Of a DNA stretch of 64,000 nucleotides, positions 55,106-63,966 are shown in pieces. Under the pieces are notes generated by a model. It had not been told where the DNA came from. It made no database searches and saw only the letters and a program-made list of their open reading frames with translations. The position numbers and the translations under genes are program-made. Position 1 is the stretch's first letter; every line of letters begins with the position of its first letter. This DNA is from Sporosarcina sp. FSL K6-1522. Its GTDB lineage: Bacteria; Bacillota; Bacilli; Bacillales_A; Planococcaceae. The stretch lies in NCBI RefSeq assembly GCF_038622445.1, contig NZ_CP152019.1:929501-993500 (forward strand), in the 5' to 3' direction.

Positions 55106-56218
55106 ATGACAAACACATCGACTACTTTAACGAAAGCACCATTCAGAGCGGATCACGTAGGAAGTTTGCTACGTCCAGATAACTTGCACCAAGCACGCAA
55201 AGAGTTCAAAGAAGGTACGATTACAGCACGACAGTTGCGGCAAGTGGAAACACAGGAGATTAAGCGTATTGTAGATAAACAAATCGAAGTCGGCTTAGAG
55301 CTTGTAACAGATGGTGAATTTAGACGTACATGGTGGCATCTAGATTTTCTGGAGCATTTGAATGGATTTGAAGGATTTGTCCCTGAGACGGGCTATGTAT
55401 TTGAAGGCGTTGAAACAGAAAGATACAATGTCCGAAACACAGGGAAGATTTCATTTGATCCTGGGCACCCGTTCATCAAAGACTTTGTTGAGTTTAATGA
55501 AATCGTTGGTGGTCGTGCGGTTGCAAAACAAACAATTCCAAGTCCAAACCAGCTATTTAATATAGGCATTCGTGATGAAAACATCTATCCAGACATCGAA
55601 GAATACGCTAAAGATATTATTCAAGCCTACAAAGATGCACTGCATGCATTTTACGAAGCGGGTGTGCGCTACTTGCAACTAGATGATGTATACATTGCTG
55701 GATTATCTGCACCAGATATCCCATTCAATGATGGCGAATATTCAAGAGAGCAACTCATTGACTTGGCATTGCGCGTTATTAATGGCGTATTGGAAGGGAA
55801 ACCGGAAGACTTAGTCGTAACAACGCATTTATGCCGCGGAAACTACCAATCGACATGGGCATTTGAAGGAAGCTATGCATTAATCGCACCAACATTGCTA
55901 GCAAAAGAAAAAGTAGATGGCTTCTTCTTGGAATATGATGATGAGCGTTCAGGCGACTTTGAGCCGTTGGAGCATATCCCGAATGGTGGAGCGAGTGTTG
56001 TCCTTGGCGTCGTCACATCGAAAAATGGAGAAGTAGAAGATAAAGAAGCCGTGAAAGCGCGTATTCAAGAAGCGACAAAACATGTACCACTTGAACAATT
56101 ATGCCTAAGTCCACAATGTGGCTTCGCTTCTACGCATCATGGTAATAAATTGACGGAAGATGAGCAGTGGGAGAAGTTGAAGTTCATCGTCGGTGTAGCG
56201 AAGGAAGTTTGGGGATAA
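55106..56218 (+). CDS. yxjG: MetE-like methyltransferase (YxjG/YxjH family)
   Basis: A 370-aa single-domain relative of the C-terminal half of cobalamin-independent methionine synthase. The start FRADHVGSLLRPDNLHQAR, ELVTDGEFRRTWWHLDFL, the zinc ligands in VTTHLCRGNY (His, Cys) and LSPQCGFAS (Cys) are present. B. subtilis yxjG and yxjH also lie behind S-box leaders, which supports a methyl transfer to homocysteine or a related thiol. The methyl donor is not known from sequence. GAAGGAATTTACT precedes ATG 55106. It is co-transcribed with the cyclase gene. Confidence 0.93.
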   Translation: MTNTSTTLTKAPFRADHVGSLLRPDNLHQARKEFKEGTITARQLRQVETQEIKRIVDKQIEVGLELVTDGEFRRTWWHLDFLEHLNGFEGFVPETGYVFEGVETERYNVRNTGKISFDPGHPFIKDFVEFNEIVGGRAVAKQTIPSPNQLFNIGIRDENIYPDIEEYAKDIIQAYKDALHAFYEAGVRYLQLDDVYIAGLSAPDIPFNDGEYSREQLIDLALRVINGVLEGKPEDLVVTTHLCRGNYQSTWAFEGSYALIAPTLLAKEKVDGFFLEYDDERSGDFEPLEHIPNGGASVVLGVVTSKNGEVEDKEAVKARIQEATKHVPLEQLCLSPQCGFASTHHGNKLTEDEQWEKLKFIVGVAKEVWG

Positions 56219-56265
56219 ATGATGAAATGGTACAAGGCTGATAGCAATCGGCTCTGTACCATTTT

Positions 56266-56733
56266 TTATTCCTCTATATACTTCTCGGGATCATCTAACT
56301 TCTGAACGAATTCTGTAAATGTGTCAGCGAGTACGTGAAAATTATTCCCGTCACCTTCATCTGGCTCTGCGTAGACGATATTTGGAATGTCGCGTCCATC
56401 ATAATTAAAGCCGACCCATGCATGGCCACTGCCTGAGAATAGGAGAAGATTTTGTGGTAAATCCCACTCCTCCACCAAGTATTCACTTTGTAATATACCT
56501 TCTGCATCAAGTCCCTTAATTTCTTCGACTTCAATAAAGATATCGCCACTTTCGATGCTAAAGTCAACTGGAAATGCTCGTTTATTGTAATTGACATAGC
56601 CCCCGTTTGAGCGTTTTAAGAATGCGAGAAAATCATCAGGCAATGTCACATCTAATGTAGCTTCAGCAGCTTCAATTTCTTCTTGTGTCACAGGTTCGTT
56701 TATAGAATCTGCGAGCAATAAATTTGTAAACAT
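56266..56733 (-). CDS. SMI1/KNR4 (SUKH) family protein
   Basis: A 155-aa acidic protein. The SUKH signature is seen in EPVTQEEIEAAEATLDVTLPDDFLAFLKRSNGGYV, then LLLFSGSGHAWVGFNYDG. Many SUKH proteins are immunity proteins against nuclease toxins, but stand-alone copies are common. AAGGAGG precedes the ATG. No toxin gene is adjacent. Confidence 0.88.
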   Translation of the reverse strand: MFTNLLLADSINEPVTQEEIEAAEATLDVTLPDDFLAFLKRSNGGYVNYNKRAFPVDFSIESGDIFIEVEEIKGLDAEGILQSEYLVEEWDLPQNLLLFSGSGHAWVGFNYDGRDIPNIVYAEPDEGDGNNFHVLADTFTEFVQKLDDPEKYIEE

Positions 56734-56933
56734 ACAGTTCCTCCTTCGTATCAGTCAAAACTGGTTCGCTTTGTGATTGTGTAGCTGAACCTTCGACAAG
56801 TGTACAGAAATCCTTGTTAGTAATCAAAAGATATGGGGAACTTCGGGTGTTTGGATTACTTTTTTTGAAATTGTTAAACTTATTAACAGACTTGGTAACA
56901 GTTGTGTATAGTTTTGACCTGAATGTGGACAAT
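56734..56933. other. Gene-free region between SUKH and DUF418 genes
   Basis: About 200 AT-rich bases with no supported gene. A minus-strand open frame across it has no ribosome site and reads as low-complexity basic text. It includes TTATCCACATGTGGATAA (56961-56978) just inside the DUF418 gene end, a dyad noted in the findings. Confidence 0.4.
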
Positions 56934-58148
56934 CTATTGTTTTGTGAGGGTGGTAATTTGGTTATCCACATGTGGATAACTTGATTGTTTACTCTTTACT
57001 TTTACACGTCCGCTCCACGAAAAGTTTGTCCACATACGGAGAATAAATTCGAATGGCCCACGGCTGAAAACTTTTAGATACCAATAGCTGAATACGCATT
57101 GGGCAGAGAAAATGACGAGTCCGAGTGCGACACTGTTCAAAACGCCAAGTTTTCCAAATTGACCAAGACCGTAGCCATAAAAAATAGATGTACAGATGAC
57201 GGTTTGTAGCAGGTAATTCGTTAATGATAACTTGCCGATATTTTCGAAAGCTCGCATAAGGATGGATGCAGAAAAACGAGTGTAGGCGTAAGCAAACGCA
57301 CAAATATAGCCCAGTGCAAGTAACGGACCACCTATGCTAAGTAAGATGTAAGTCCAGTTGTTTTCCGGTGTGAGTGCCTCTACACTTTTCAGTAAAATCC
57401 CCAATGGTAAAAGGACTGCCATGCAGATTTTATATTTGTTACGTTCGGATGTTGGATTTGAAAAATAATTTGCTTTTGCTGCGTACATGCCAAACAAAAA
57501 AAGTGGAGCTATAGCAAATGGCGCAAACAAAAGCATGAACGCGACTTCTAATCCAGATATGTTTAGTGGATCTTCATTGATTCGATGTTTCATGATTTTC
57601 GTATACGTCCCATTCGCATACACATCATTTGTGTTTGTGATATATGTTGCCATTCGTTCCAAATCTTCGATGGGTTCTTCTATTTGTCCATATGTAAGTG
57701 CACTTGAGAGTACGAAAAGGATTATACCCCAAATGAGCAGTGTCTTCTTCTTGCGATTTAAAAACAGTAGAAGGAAAAAGCCCATCAGGCCATAGAGAAG
57801 TAAAATATCGCCTTCCCATAGGAAACTGCCATGCAGAAGTCCAATAGCCGCTAATAATACAAAACGTCGAACAAGGTGGCGCTTCACCTTTGCGCTGTTC
57901 CTCTCTATCCCTTCCGCCATTTTAATCATAGAGTAGCCAAAAAGAAATGTGAAAATCGGCATGAAACTGCTTTCGATAAAGATTTTTAGAAACTGATAAG
58001 TCCTCGTATCTACTAGTGAGAGTGAAAAGACTGAGATTGAATCTTTTCCATAGATTCCATATTGAAAAATAAGTAAGTTTGCTAGTAAAATCCCGAATAA
58101 GCTCAATCCACGCATGCCATCAATTAAGTGAATTCGTTGTGGTTTCAA
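56934..58148 (-). CDS. DUF418 family membrane protein (YeiB-like)
   Basis: A polytopic membrane protein of about 404 aa with some ten helices. The family start RIHLIDGMRGLSLFGILLANL, FSFLFGYSMIKMAEGI-type second segment and the C-terminal DUF418 part (LGKLSLTNYLLQTVICTSIFYG, GPFEFILRMWT) are recognisable. The start is probably TTG at 58148, 8 bases after GGGGG; a TTG five codons earlier has no ribosome site. The function is unknown; distant resemblance to acyltransferase-type membrane proteins is known for the family. Confidence 0.88.
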   Translation of the reverse strand: MKPQRIHLIDGMRGLSLFGILLANLLIFQYGIYGKDSISVFSLSLVDTRTYQFLKIFIESSFMPIFTFLFGYSMIKMAEGIERNSAKVKRHLVRRFVLLAAIGLLHGSFLWEGDILLLYGLMGFFLLLFLNRKKKTLLIWGIILFVLSSALTYGQIEEPIEDLERMATYITNTNDVYANGTYTKIMKHRINEDPLNISGLEVAFMLLFAPFAIAPLFLFGMYAAKANYFSNPTSERNKYKICMAVLLPLGILLKSVEALTPENNWTYILLSIGGPLLALGYICAFAYAYTRFSASILMRAFENIGKLSLTNYLLQTVICTSIFYGYGLGQFGKLGVLNSVALGLVIFSAQCVFSYWYLKVFSRGPFEFILRMWTNFSWSGRVKVKSKQSSYPHVDNQITTLTKQ

Positions 58149-58308
58149 TTTGTATGCCCCCAATACTGTTGTCTGTTGACCGTACTATATACCGCCATCC
58201 CGTTAAAACTTCTATTGCGGCACATATTTATTCGGTAATCGTGCCCGTTTCTTGGATACTATTTTGTGCTAAATCCAAAGCATTTACGAATCCATCCGTT
58301 GGCCTCTG

Positions 58309-58917
58309 CTATTGAAATAAATTGAATATGATATCGGCTATGTAGGTTTCTAGAAAAGCGGCTACAATGATTGTGGGTAAAACAATAATGGCATAAGTTC
58401 TTATGGTTTCTAAGAATTTTTTAATAAAAGATATTCCTTTTTTATCTTTCTTAAATATATTTCTTATTTTTGCTCTAACAACTTGGTTTAATTCAAACAG
58501 AACCGCTGCAAGTAAGCATAAAGCAAAAACTTCAAAAACATAATGAGGAATAGTAGAGATTATTATCTCAGAACCTTTTTTAAAGTCGGCTTGTAAACCA
58601 ATTCCAAAAAGAATCCCAGGCAGCAAAACAGTTGAAATGATATTTGCGACATATAGAAATTGTATTGGAATTAAGGCTAAGATAAGCATTTGTAAGGGAA
58701 CCATAAATCCGTTATTAACAATATAGGACCATACTTTATGTATACCTATAGATTCTTTTACTTGGTCCGGCAGTCTACTTTTTGTGCCTTCCATTACTGC
58801 TTTTAAATCTGGATTGATGATGTAGGTTATTATAGTTGCCATAATTGTTATGGCTGCTGCAAATAAAAAAAAGTTAACAGCTCTTTTAACTATAATTTTT
58901 GGTATTGTAGATTCCAT
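58309..58917 (-). CDS. Stage II sporulation protein M (SpoIIM/DUF95) family protein
   Basis: A 202-aa membrane protein with about five helices: an N-terminal segment (FFLFAAAITIMATIITYI), an outer loop, then NNGFMVPLQMLILALIPIQFLYVANIISTVLLPGILFGIGLQ, and IISTIPHYVFEVFALCLLAAVLFEL, the conserved HxxxE region of SpoIIM-like proteins. It is not in the usual spoIIM context, so it is more likely a general member than the true engulfment protein. GGGGTG precedes the start. Confidence 0.82.
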   Translation of the reverse strand: MESTIPKIIVKRAVNFFLFAAAITIMATIITYIINPDLKAVMEGTKSRLPDQVKESIGIHKVWSYIVNNGFMVPLQMLILALIPIQFLYVANIISTVLLPGILFGIGLQADFKKGSEIIISTIPHYVFEVFALCLLAAVLFELNQVVRAKIRNIFKKDKKGISFIKKFLETIRTYAIIVLPTIIVAAFLETYIADIIFNLFQ

Positions 58918-59049
58918 AGTTTGAAGTCACCCCATTAATTGTATGACTAATACCGTACTCCATACCGCCTTCATTTGTTAGTATAATGAAAGAAGCTTAT
59001 ATGGAAATGAAAGGAACCTTAACGGGACCTTAAATTTGGGGGAGATTTA

Positions 59050-59748
59050 GTGGAACAGGCAAAAATACTTGTTTTAGATGATGAACAGGCAATTGGGGAT
59101 ATGGTTGATATTATTTTACGCAAGGAAGGGTTCAATGATATTGATGTTTGCATGACCTATAAGGAAGCGGAAGAGCTTGTCTCTAAAAAACGCTATGATT
59201 TACATATTCTCGATATTATGTTGCCGGATGGAACAGGTCTTAAATTGGCACGGCAAATTCGTCATGTATCGAATGCACCAATTTTCTTCCTGACAGCAAA
59301 GTCATCCGATGCTGATAAATTGCGTGGTTTCATGCACGGGGCGGACGATTATATAACGAAGCCATTCAACCCACTGGAATTGGCTGCTCGTGTAAAAGTA
59401 CAAACAAGCCGCTATATGACAACGATAGAAAAGCAGCTAGACCCTTATGATTTTGGTCATTTCCGTTTCGATCCAACTGCTGCTGAACTGATTGTGAATG
59501 GTGAAACGGTAACGCTTCCGGGTAAACAATTTCACTTGCTGGAACTGTTTTGTAACCATCCAGGTCAAGTACTGTCAAAAGAACAGCTCTATGAAAAAGT
59601 ATGGGGAGAGGACAGTTTCATAGACGATAATACGATTATGGTTCATATTCGGCGATTGAGGGAAAAGATTGAAGTGGATCCAAGCCGTCCGAAGTTTTTG
59701 AAGACTGTCCGTGGCATTGGTTACAAACTTCAAGCTAAGGGGAAATAA
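59050..59748 (+). CDS. OmpR/PhoB family response regulator
   Basis: A 232-aa regulator. The receiver has Asp10/Asp11, phospho-acceptor Asp55 (LHILDIMLPDG) and the DDYITKPF Lys; the winged helix ends with WGEDSFIDDNTIMVHIRRLREKIEVDPSRPKFLKTVRGIGYKLQ. The start is GTG at 59050 behind GGGGGAG. The kinase follows after one base, so they are co-transcribed. Confidence 0.94.
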   Translation: MEQAKILVLDDEQAIGDMVDIILRKEGFNDIDVCMTYKEAEELVSKKRYDLHILDIMLPDGTGLKLARQIRHVSNAPIFFLTAKSSDADKLRGFMHGADDYITKPFNPLELAARVKVQTSRYMTTIEKQLDPYDFGHFRFDPTAAELIVNGETVTLPGKQFHLLELFCNHPGQVLSKEQLYEKVWGEDSFIDDNTIMVHIRRLREKIEVDPSRPKFLKTVRGIGYKLQAKGK

Positions 59749-59749
59749 C

Positions 59750-61417
59750 ATGAAATTATCGGGCAAAATGACCCTTCGATTCGCAGGTTATTTCCTCGCG
59801 TTTTATGCAATGCTTGTTGTCGTATCTCTTCTGATCTTGTTCTATATTTTTGCGGAAATCGTGACGGGATTTTCTGCATTCGGGGACATTAGAGAGGTTG
59901 ACACGGATGCAATTGGGTCTCATATTGATAGAAATAAAGCAGGGGAGTATTCATTCTCGGCATCATTAGAAAAAATTGCACAACGGAGTGGTGGAGAGCT
60001 GGAATTACTGGACCGTCAAGGGAATGTCCTGTTGTCGTCCTCGTCATCAACCATCGCGCCTGTATCATATAGTTTCTCGGATTTGATAGAAATGTCGGGA
60101 GATAAACGTTTCCATACTTGGTTACTGGAAGATGAAGTTTACCTGTTATTCAAGGAAAATACAGAGAGCGAAGCGATCATGGATAGTCTTCGAAATACAG
60201 TGATCTTTCCTCAATTAGATGAAGCAGGGCAAAGGCTACTTGAAGAAAATAATGCAATTTTTGAGCTTTATGATAGAGAAGGCAACGTCCTCGATTCTAT
60301 AAACGGCGAAGGTACTCCTTTGACTGGTGTGGATTTGTTGGTTTCCGCCAGAAGATTTTCAGAACATCGAGAAATGATAACGTCTATTCAGTTGGATGAC
60401 GGGATAACAGCTGTTGTTCGAATGCCCAATCGCTATTACACCCCGTTGGATTCCCTATTTAGTGATTTTTTCATGAGAATGCTGATTGGTTTTGCAATTT
60501 TTCATGGTGTTCTGCTGTTGTTTATCGTAGGTTATTCTTTGTGGATTGGACGGCGGTTAGGAAGACCGGTGTTTTATTTCCTAAAACGAATTGAACGGTT
60601 ATCGAAAAAGGATTATTCGTTGTTAGACGACAAAAAATTGCGGAATGCGAAGGATGGCAGGTTGAAGCGCAAATATCGGATGTATGATGACGTGGATCAG
60701 TCTTTAATCACGCTAGCTAGCAGTTTGGAAGCGAATGAACGGAAGTTGAAAAAGACGGAGCAACTGAGGGAAGACTGGGTAACGGGGCTTTCGCATGATT
60801 TGAAAACGCCGCTTAGTTCGATTTATGGCTATTCAGTTATACTCGGGTCAAACCATGAATGGACAAGCGAAGACGTACAGAAATTTGCGTCAGTTATGCA
60901 AGAGAAGGCGGGCTATATGGATGAGCTTATCAATGATTTGACCTATACGTATCAGTTGAAGAGTGATGGTGTCGTACTTGAAAGGGAACATGTTGAACTT
61001 GGGGACTATGTAAGGGGATATGTTGAAAGAAATAGTTTAGAAGAACTTCATATACATGAACCGAGTGAATCTATCTCTGTCTTCATTGATCAAAAGCGCT
61101 TTGGTCGGGTGTTGGATAATGTGATTGGCAATGCAGTGAAGCATAATCCGACACGGACACCCATCTATATTCATATGACTTTGGATACTGAATCTGTGCA
61201 ACTGCAAGTGCGTGATGAGGGAGTTGGTATGTCGGCCGATGTCTTAGAAAACTTATTTGACCGCTATTATCGGGGGACGAATACGACTTCGGATGGTAGT
61301 GGAAGCGGGCTTGGCATGACTATAGCCAAACAGCTTGTTGAAGCGCATGGTGGTTGGATACGTGCGAAATCAGATTATAGTGGTACGACGATTACGATTT
61401 CATTGCCAAAGGTTTAG
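59750..61417 (+). CDS. Sensor histidine kinase
   Basis: A 555-aa kinase with helices near 12-36 and 242-266 flanking a ~200-residue outer domain, a HAMP-like linker, the H-box GLSHDLKTPL (His349), N-box LDNVIGNAVKHNP and G-boxes RDEGVGMS and GSGLGMTIAKQLVEAHGG. The ATG at 59750 follows AAGGGGAAATAAC; the frame before it lies in the regulator gene. No target gene is evident next to the pair. Confidence 0.94.
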   Translation: MKLSGKMTLRFAGYFLAFYAMLVVVSLLILFYIFAEIVTGFSAFGDIREVDTDAIGSHIDRNKAGEYSFSASLEKIAQRSGGELELLDRQGNVLLSSSSSTIAPVSYSFSDLIEMSGDKRFHTWLLEDEVYLLFKENTESEAIMDSLRNTVIFPQLDEAGQRLLEENNAIFELYDREGNVLDSINGEGTPLTGVDLLVSARRFSEHREMITSIQLDDGITAVVRMPNRYYTPLDSLFSDFFMRMLIGFAIFHGVLLLFIVGYSLWIGRRLGRPVFYFLKRIERLSKKDYSLLDDKKLRNAKDGRLKRKYRMYDDVDQSLITLASSLEANERKLKKTEQLREDWVTGLSHDLKTPLSSIYGYSVILGSNHEWTSEDVQKFASVMQEKAGYMDELINDLTYTYQLKSDGVVLEREHVELGDYVRGYVERNSLEELHIHEPSESISVFIDQKRFGRVLDNVIGNAVKHNPTRTPIYIHMTLDTESVQLQVRDEGVGMSADVLENLFDRYYRGTNTTSDGSGSGLGMTIAKQLVEAHGGWIRAKSDYSGTTITISLPKV

Positions 61418-61508
61418 TTTTGCTAAAACTATACAATTTCCAAATTGTATAAGGGATATTGAAACTTCGTTCATTCCTTTCCGTATATAGTAAAAAGGGG
61501 TGTGAGCG

Positions 61509-62459
61509 ATGAGGCAGGATATCTATGAACGGCAAATGGATTTGGCGATGAAACGGACGGAGCGTAATCGGATAAAAAGGCGATTGGAAGGGGCAGAGGC
61601 TCTGTTACAAGAGGCGGTTATACTGCGCGATGTGCTCCATAAACAATTGACGAAAGAGCAACAAGACGTAGTGAAGCTTGGGAAGTTTTCTTTTGTCAAT
61701 AAAATCAAAGAGTGGACGGGTAAATGGGATGAGCAGATGGAGAAGGAAATGGCCGAGGTAGCTGAAGTAGAATTGGAATTTAATGAGGCTGAGAAAACGG
61801 TAATGGATATGGAGGCGGAAGTCGGGCGTCTACGTGAAAAGATGAAAAATCCGAATTTCTCGTCTATCGATGAAGATTGGGCAGAATTTCTGAAGGGAAA
61901 AGAAAGATGGGTTCGACAGAATGATCCGGTTGCTGATGCTACATTGCAAAAGATTGCGGATGATCGGGTCATACACCAGTCGATGGTGCGTGAAATTGAT
62001 GAGGCTTGTGATGCAGGAAATGAGGCCATCCGTGCCCTCGATGCGGCGCTAGATCGTCTCGATTCAGCGGAAGGGATGTCGATGTGGGATACATTCCTTG
62101 GTGGTGGCATGATTGTATCAGCCATGAAGTATTCCGAAATTAACAGCTCGGATGACCATGTCCATCGTGCGCAGCGAGCACTTCGCCATTTTGAGACGGA
62201 GTTGATGGATGTGCAGAACGTTGCGGCAGAATCATTCACGATTAATAAAAATGACATTTTCACGTTTACAGACATGTTTTTCGATAATATTGTCTCGGAT
62301 TGGATGGTCCACTCACGGATTACAGACGCAAAAAGGAAGTTAAAAGCTGTGCTTCAGGACGTGCGACGAGTGCAAGACCAACTAGTGCGAAAGCATGACG
62401 AAATGACGCACGAACTGCAACAGCTTGACGTGCAGGAAAAAGCAATTATTGAAGCATAG
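61509..62459 (+). CDS. Coiled-coil hypothetical protein
   Basis: A 316-aa soluble, charged protein. Long heptad-like helices cover about residues 3-55 and 75-125 (MEKEMAEVAEVELEFNEAEKTVMDMEAEVGRL) and 275-316. A central glycine patch (MWDTFLGGGMIVSAMKYSEINSSDDHVHRAQRALRHFE) resembles the middle of small membrane-remodelling or stress coiled-coil proteins, but I do not recognise the family firmly. AAGGGGTGTGAGC precedes the ATG. It lies 91 bases after the kinase and before a shared terminator. Confidence 0.8.
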   Translation: MRQDIYERQMDLAMKRTERNRIKRRLEGAEALLQEAVILRDVLHKQLTKEQQDVVKLGKFSFVNKIKEWTGKWDEQMEKEMAEVAEVELEFNEAEKTVMDMEAEVGRLREKMKNPNFSSIDEDWAEFLKGKERWVRQNDPVADATLQKIADDRVIHQSMVREIDEACDAGNEAIRALDAALDRLDSAEGMSMWDTFLGGGMIVSAMKYSEINSSDDHVHRAQRALRHFETELMDVQNVAAESFTINKNDIFTFTDMFFDNIVSDWMVHSRITDAKRKLKAVLQDVRRVQDQLVRKHDEMTHELQQLDVQEKAIIEA

Positions 62460-62464
62460 CATGA

Positions 62465-62502
62465 AAAAACGCCAAGTAGACTTTCGAACTTGGCGTTTTT
62501 GA
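62465..62502. terminator. Bidirectional terminator between coiled-coil and pepD genes
   Basis: AAAACGCCAAGT and ACTTGGCGTTTT form a perfect 12-bp stem with A- and T-runs on both sides. Confidence 0.92.
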
Positions 62503-63966
62503 TTAGTCTACTTTCATCCTTTTCAATGTGTAGATAAAGTATTCCCAGTTATTGATGGTGGAAGGGATGCTGATATGTTCATCGGGTGTATGCACGTGAA
62601 AGATATCCGGCCCAATCGATACGGCATCTAGTCCGGGAATTTTTTCGATAAAGACGCCACATTCAATCCCCGCATGTACTGCGATAATGTCGATTTCTTT
62701 GCCGTATTTTTCACGATACGTATCCTCGAATAATTGTCGCGCTTTTGACTGAGGGTTGTACGGCCACTCTGGGTAATCGGAGTCGATGCGTACTTCGCAG
62801 CCAAGTAGATTGGCCAGTGCTTCGGCTTTTGTGACCATATATGCTTTTGCACTTTTGACGGAGCTTCTGATTTCATTTTCAAATTGGATTTCTGTTTCCG
62901 TTGTTGTGACGACGCCTAAATTTGTCGAACTTTCCACTAGTCCTTCGACGCCCTTACTCATGGCTTGAACGCCGTGTGGAATAAGCAGTAAGAGAGTTAA
63001 GACTTTACGCTTTGTTTCTTCTGAAAAAACGTTTGTCGATGTACTTGTACAGGCCTCGAAGCTCACGGTTACACCAGCGTCTGAAGATTGTAGCTCCTCT
63101 TTGAAAATGTGTTGCCATTGCTCGACTTTTTCTTGGATACTATTTATATCACTAGGCTGAATGTGTATGATTGCCTGCGCTTCGCGAGGAATGGCATTCG
63201 GTTTTAAACCGCCGTCAATCTGTTGAAGAGCGTACGGGAATTCGGTCGATAAACCATGTAATACTCTTCCTAATAACTTCGTAGAATTTCCTCTTTCTTT
63301 ATCGATTGAAATGCCAGAGTGACCGCCTTTTAATCCTTTAATGCCGATGCGATAAGCAACTGTATCTGATGAAGCGTTAGCCCATGTAATCGGCAATACT
63401 TGTGTGACATGTACGCCGCCAGCGCTACTCACGAGTAGTTTGCCATCTTCTTCGGAATCCAGATTGATGAAAATTTTTCCCGTAAAATGCGAAGCGTCGA
63501 CAGCGAGGGCGCCATTCATCGTAGTTTCTTCCTCAGTTGTAATGACCACTTCAAGCGCTGGATGTGGAATGTCGGTTGCGTCTAATAAAGCCAATGCGTA
63601 AGCGACTGCAATGCCGTTATCTGCACCTAAAGTTGTGTCCGTTGCGTAGAGCATATCCTCAATAATTCGTAATTGGATAGGGTCTTTGTTGAAGTCATGA
63701 AGTGTATCTTGGTTCTTTTCGCAAACCATATCCATATGACCTTGAATGATGATGGCAGGCGCATTTTCGTAACCAGATGTCGCCGCTTTTTTGACGATGA
63801 CATTTAAGGCGGCATCCTGGATGACAGGCAAGTTCCGTTCTTGTGCAAATCGCACTAAATAATCACTGATCGCTTGTTCATTCCCCGAACCTCTTGGAAT
63901 CTTGGAAATTTCCGCGAAGTAATGAAAGACGGGATGACTCGTTAACTCTTCTAGATTACGGTACAT
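62503..63966 (-). CDS. pepD: Aminoacyl-histidine dipeptidase (PepD/Xaa-His dipeptidase, M20)
   Basis: A 487-aa two-zinc dipeptidase. The metal residues lie in IIIQGHMDMVCEKN (His), TTLGADNGIAVA (Asp), ITTEEETTMNG (catalytic Glu), NLDSEEDGKL (Asp) and IAVHAGIECG (His), in the order expected for PepD. ATG at 63966 is preferred because AAAGGATG is 5 bases upstream; the ATG at 63975 overlaps that site. It cleaves Xaa-His and other dipeptides in the cytoplasm. Confidence 0.94.
   Translation of the reverse strand: MYRNLEELTSHPVFHYFAEISKIPRGSGNEQAISDYLVRFAQERNLPVIQDAALNVIVKKAATSGYENAPAIIIQGHMDMVCEKNQDTLHDFNKDPIQLRIIEDMLYATDTTLGADNGIAVAYALALLDATDIPHPALEVVITTEEETTMNGALAVDASHFTGKIFINLDSEEDGKLLVSSAGGVHVTQVLPITWANASSDTVAYRIGIKGLKGGHSGISIDKERGNSTKLLGRVLHGLSTEFPYALQQIDGGLKPNAIPREAQAIIHIQPSDINSIQEKVEQWQHIFKEELQSSDAGVTVSFEACTSTSTNVFSEETKRKVLTLLLLIPHGVQAMSKGVEGLVESSTNLGVVTTTETEIQFENEIRSSVKSAKAYMVTKAEALANLLGCEVRIDSDYPEWPYNPQSKARQLFEDTYREKYGKEIDIIAVHAGIECGVFIEKIPGLDAVSIGPDIFHVHTPDEHISIPSTINNWEYFIYTLKRMKVD

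Noticed and set aside
56672-56971. 99-codon minus-strand open frame upstream of the SUKH gene
   Set aside because: Overlaps the starts and ends of real genes, reads as basic low-complexity text and lacks a ribosome site.
61523-62275. 250-codon minus-strand open frame opposite the coiled-coil gene
   Set aside because: Serine-rich shadow of a Glu/Ala-rich coding strand; no start context, no recognisable domain.
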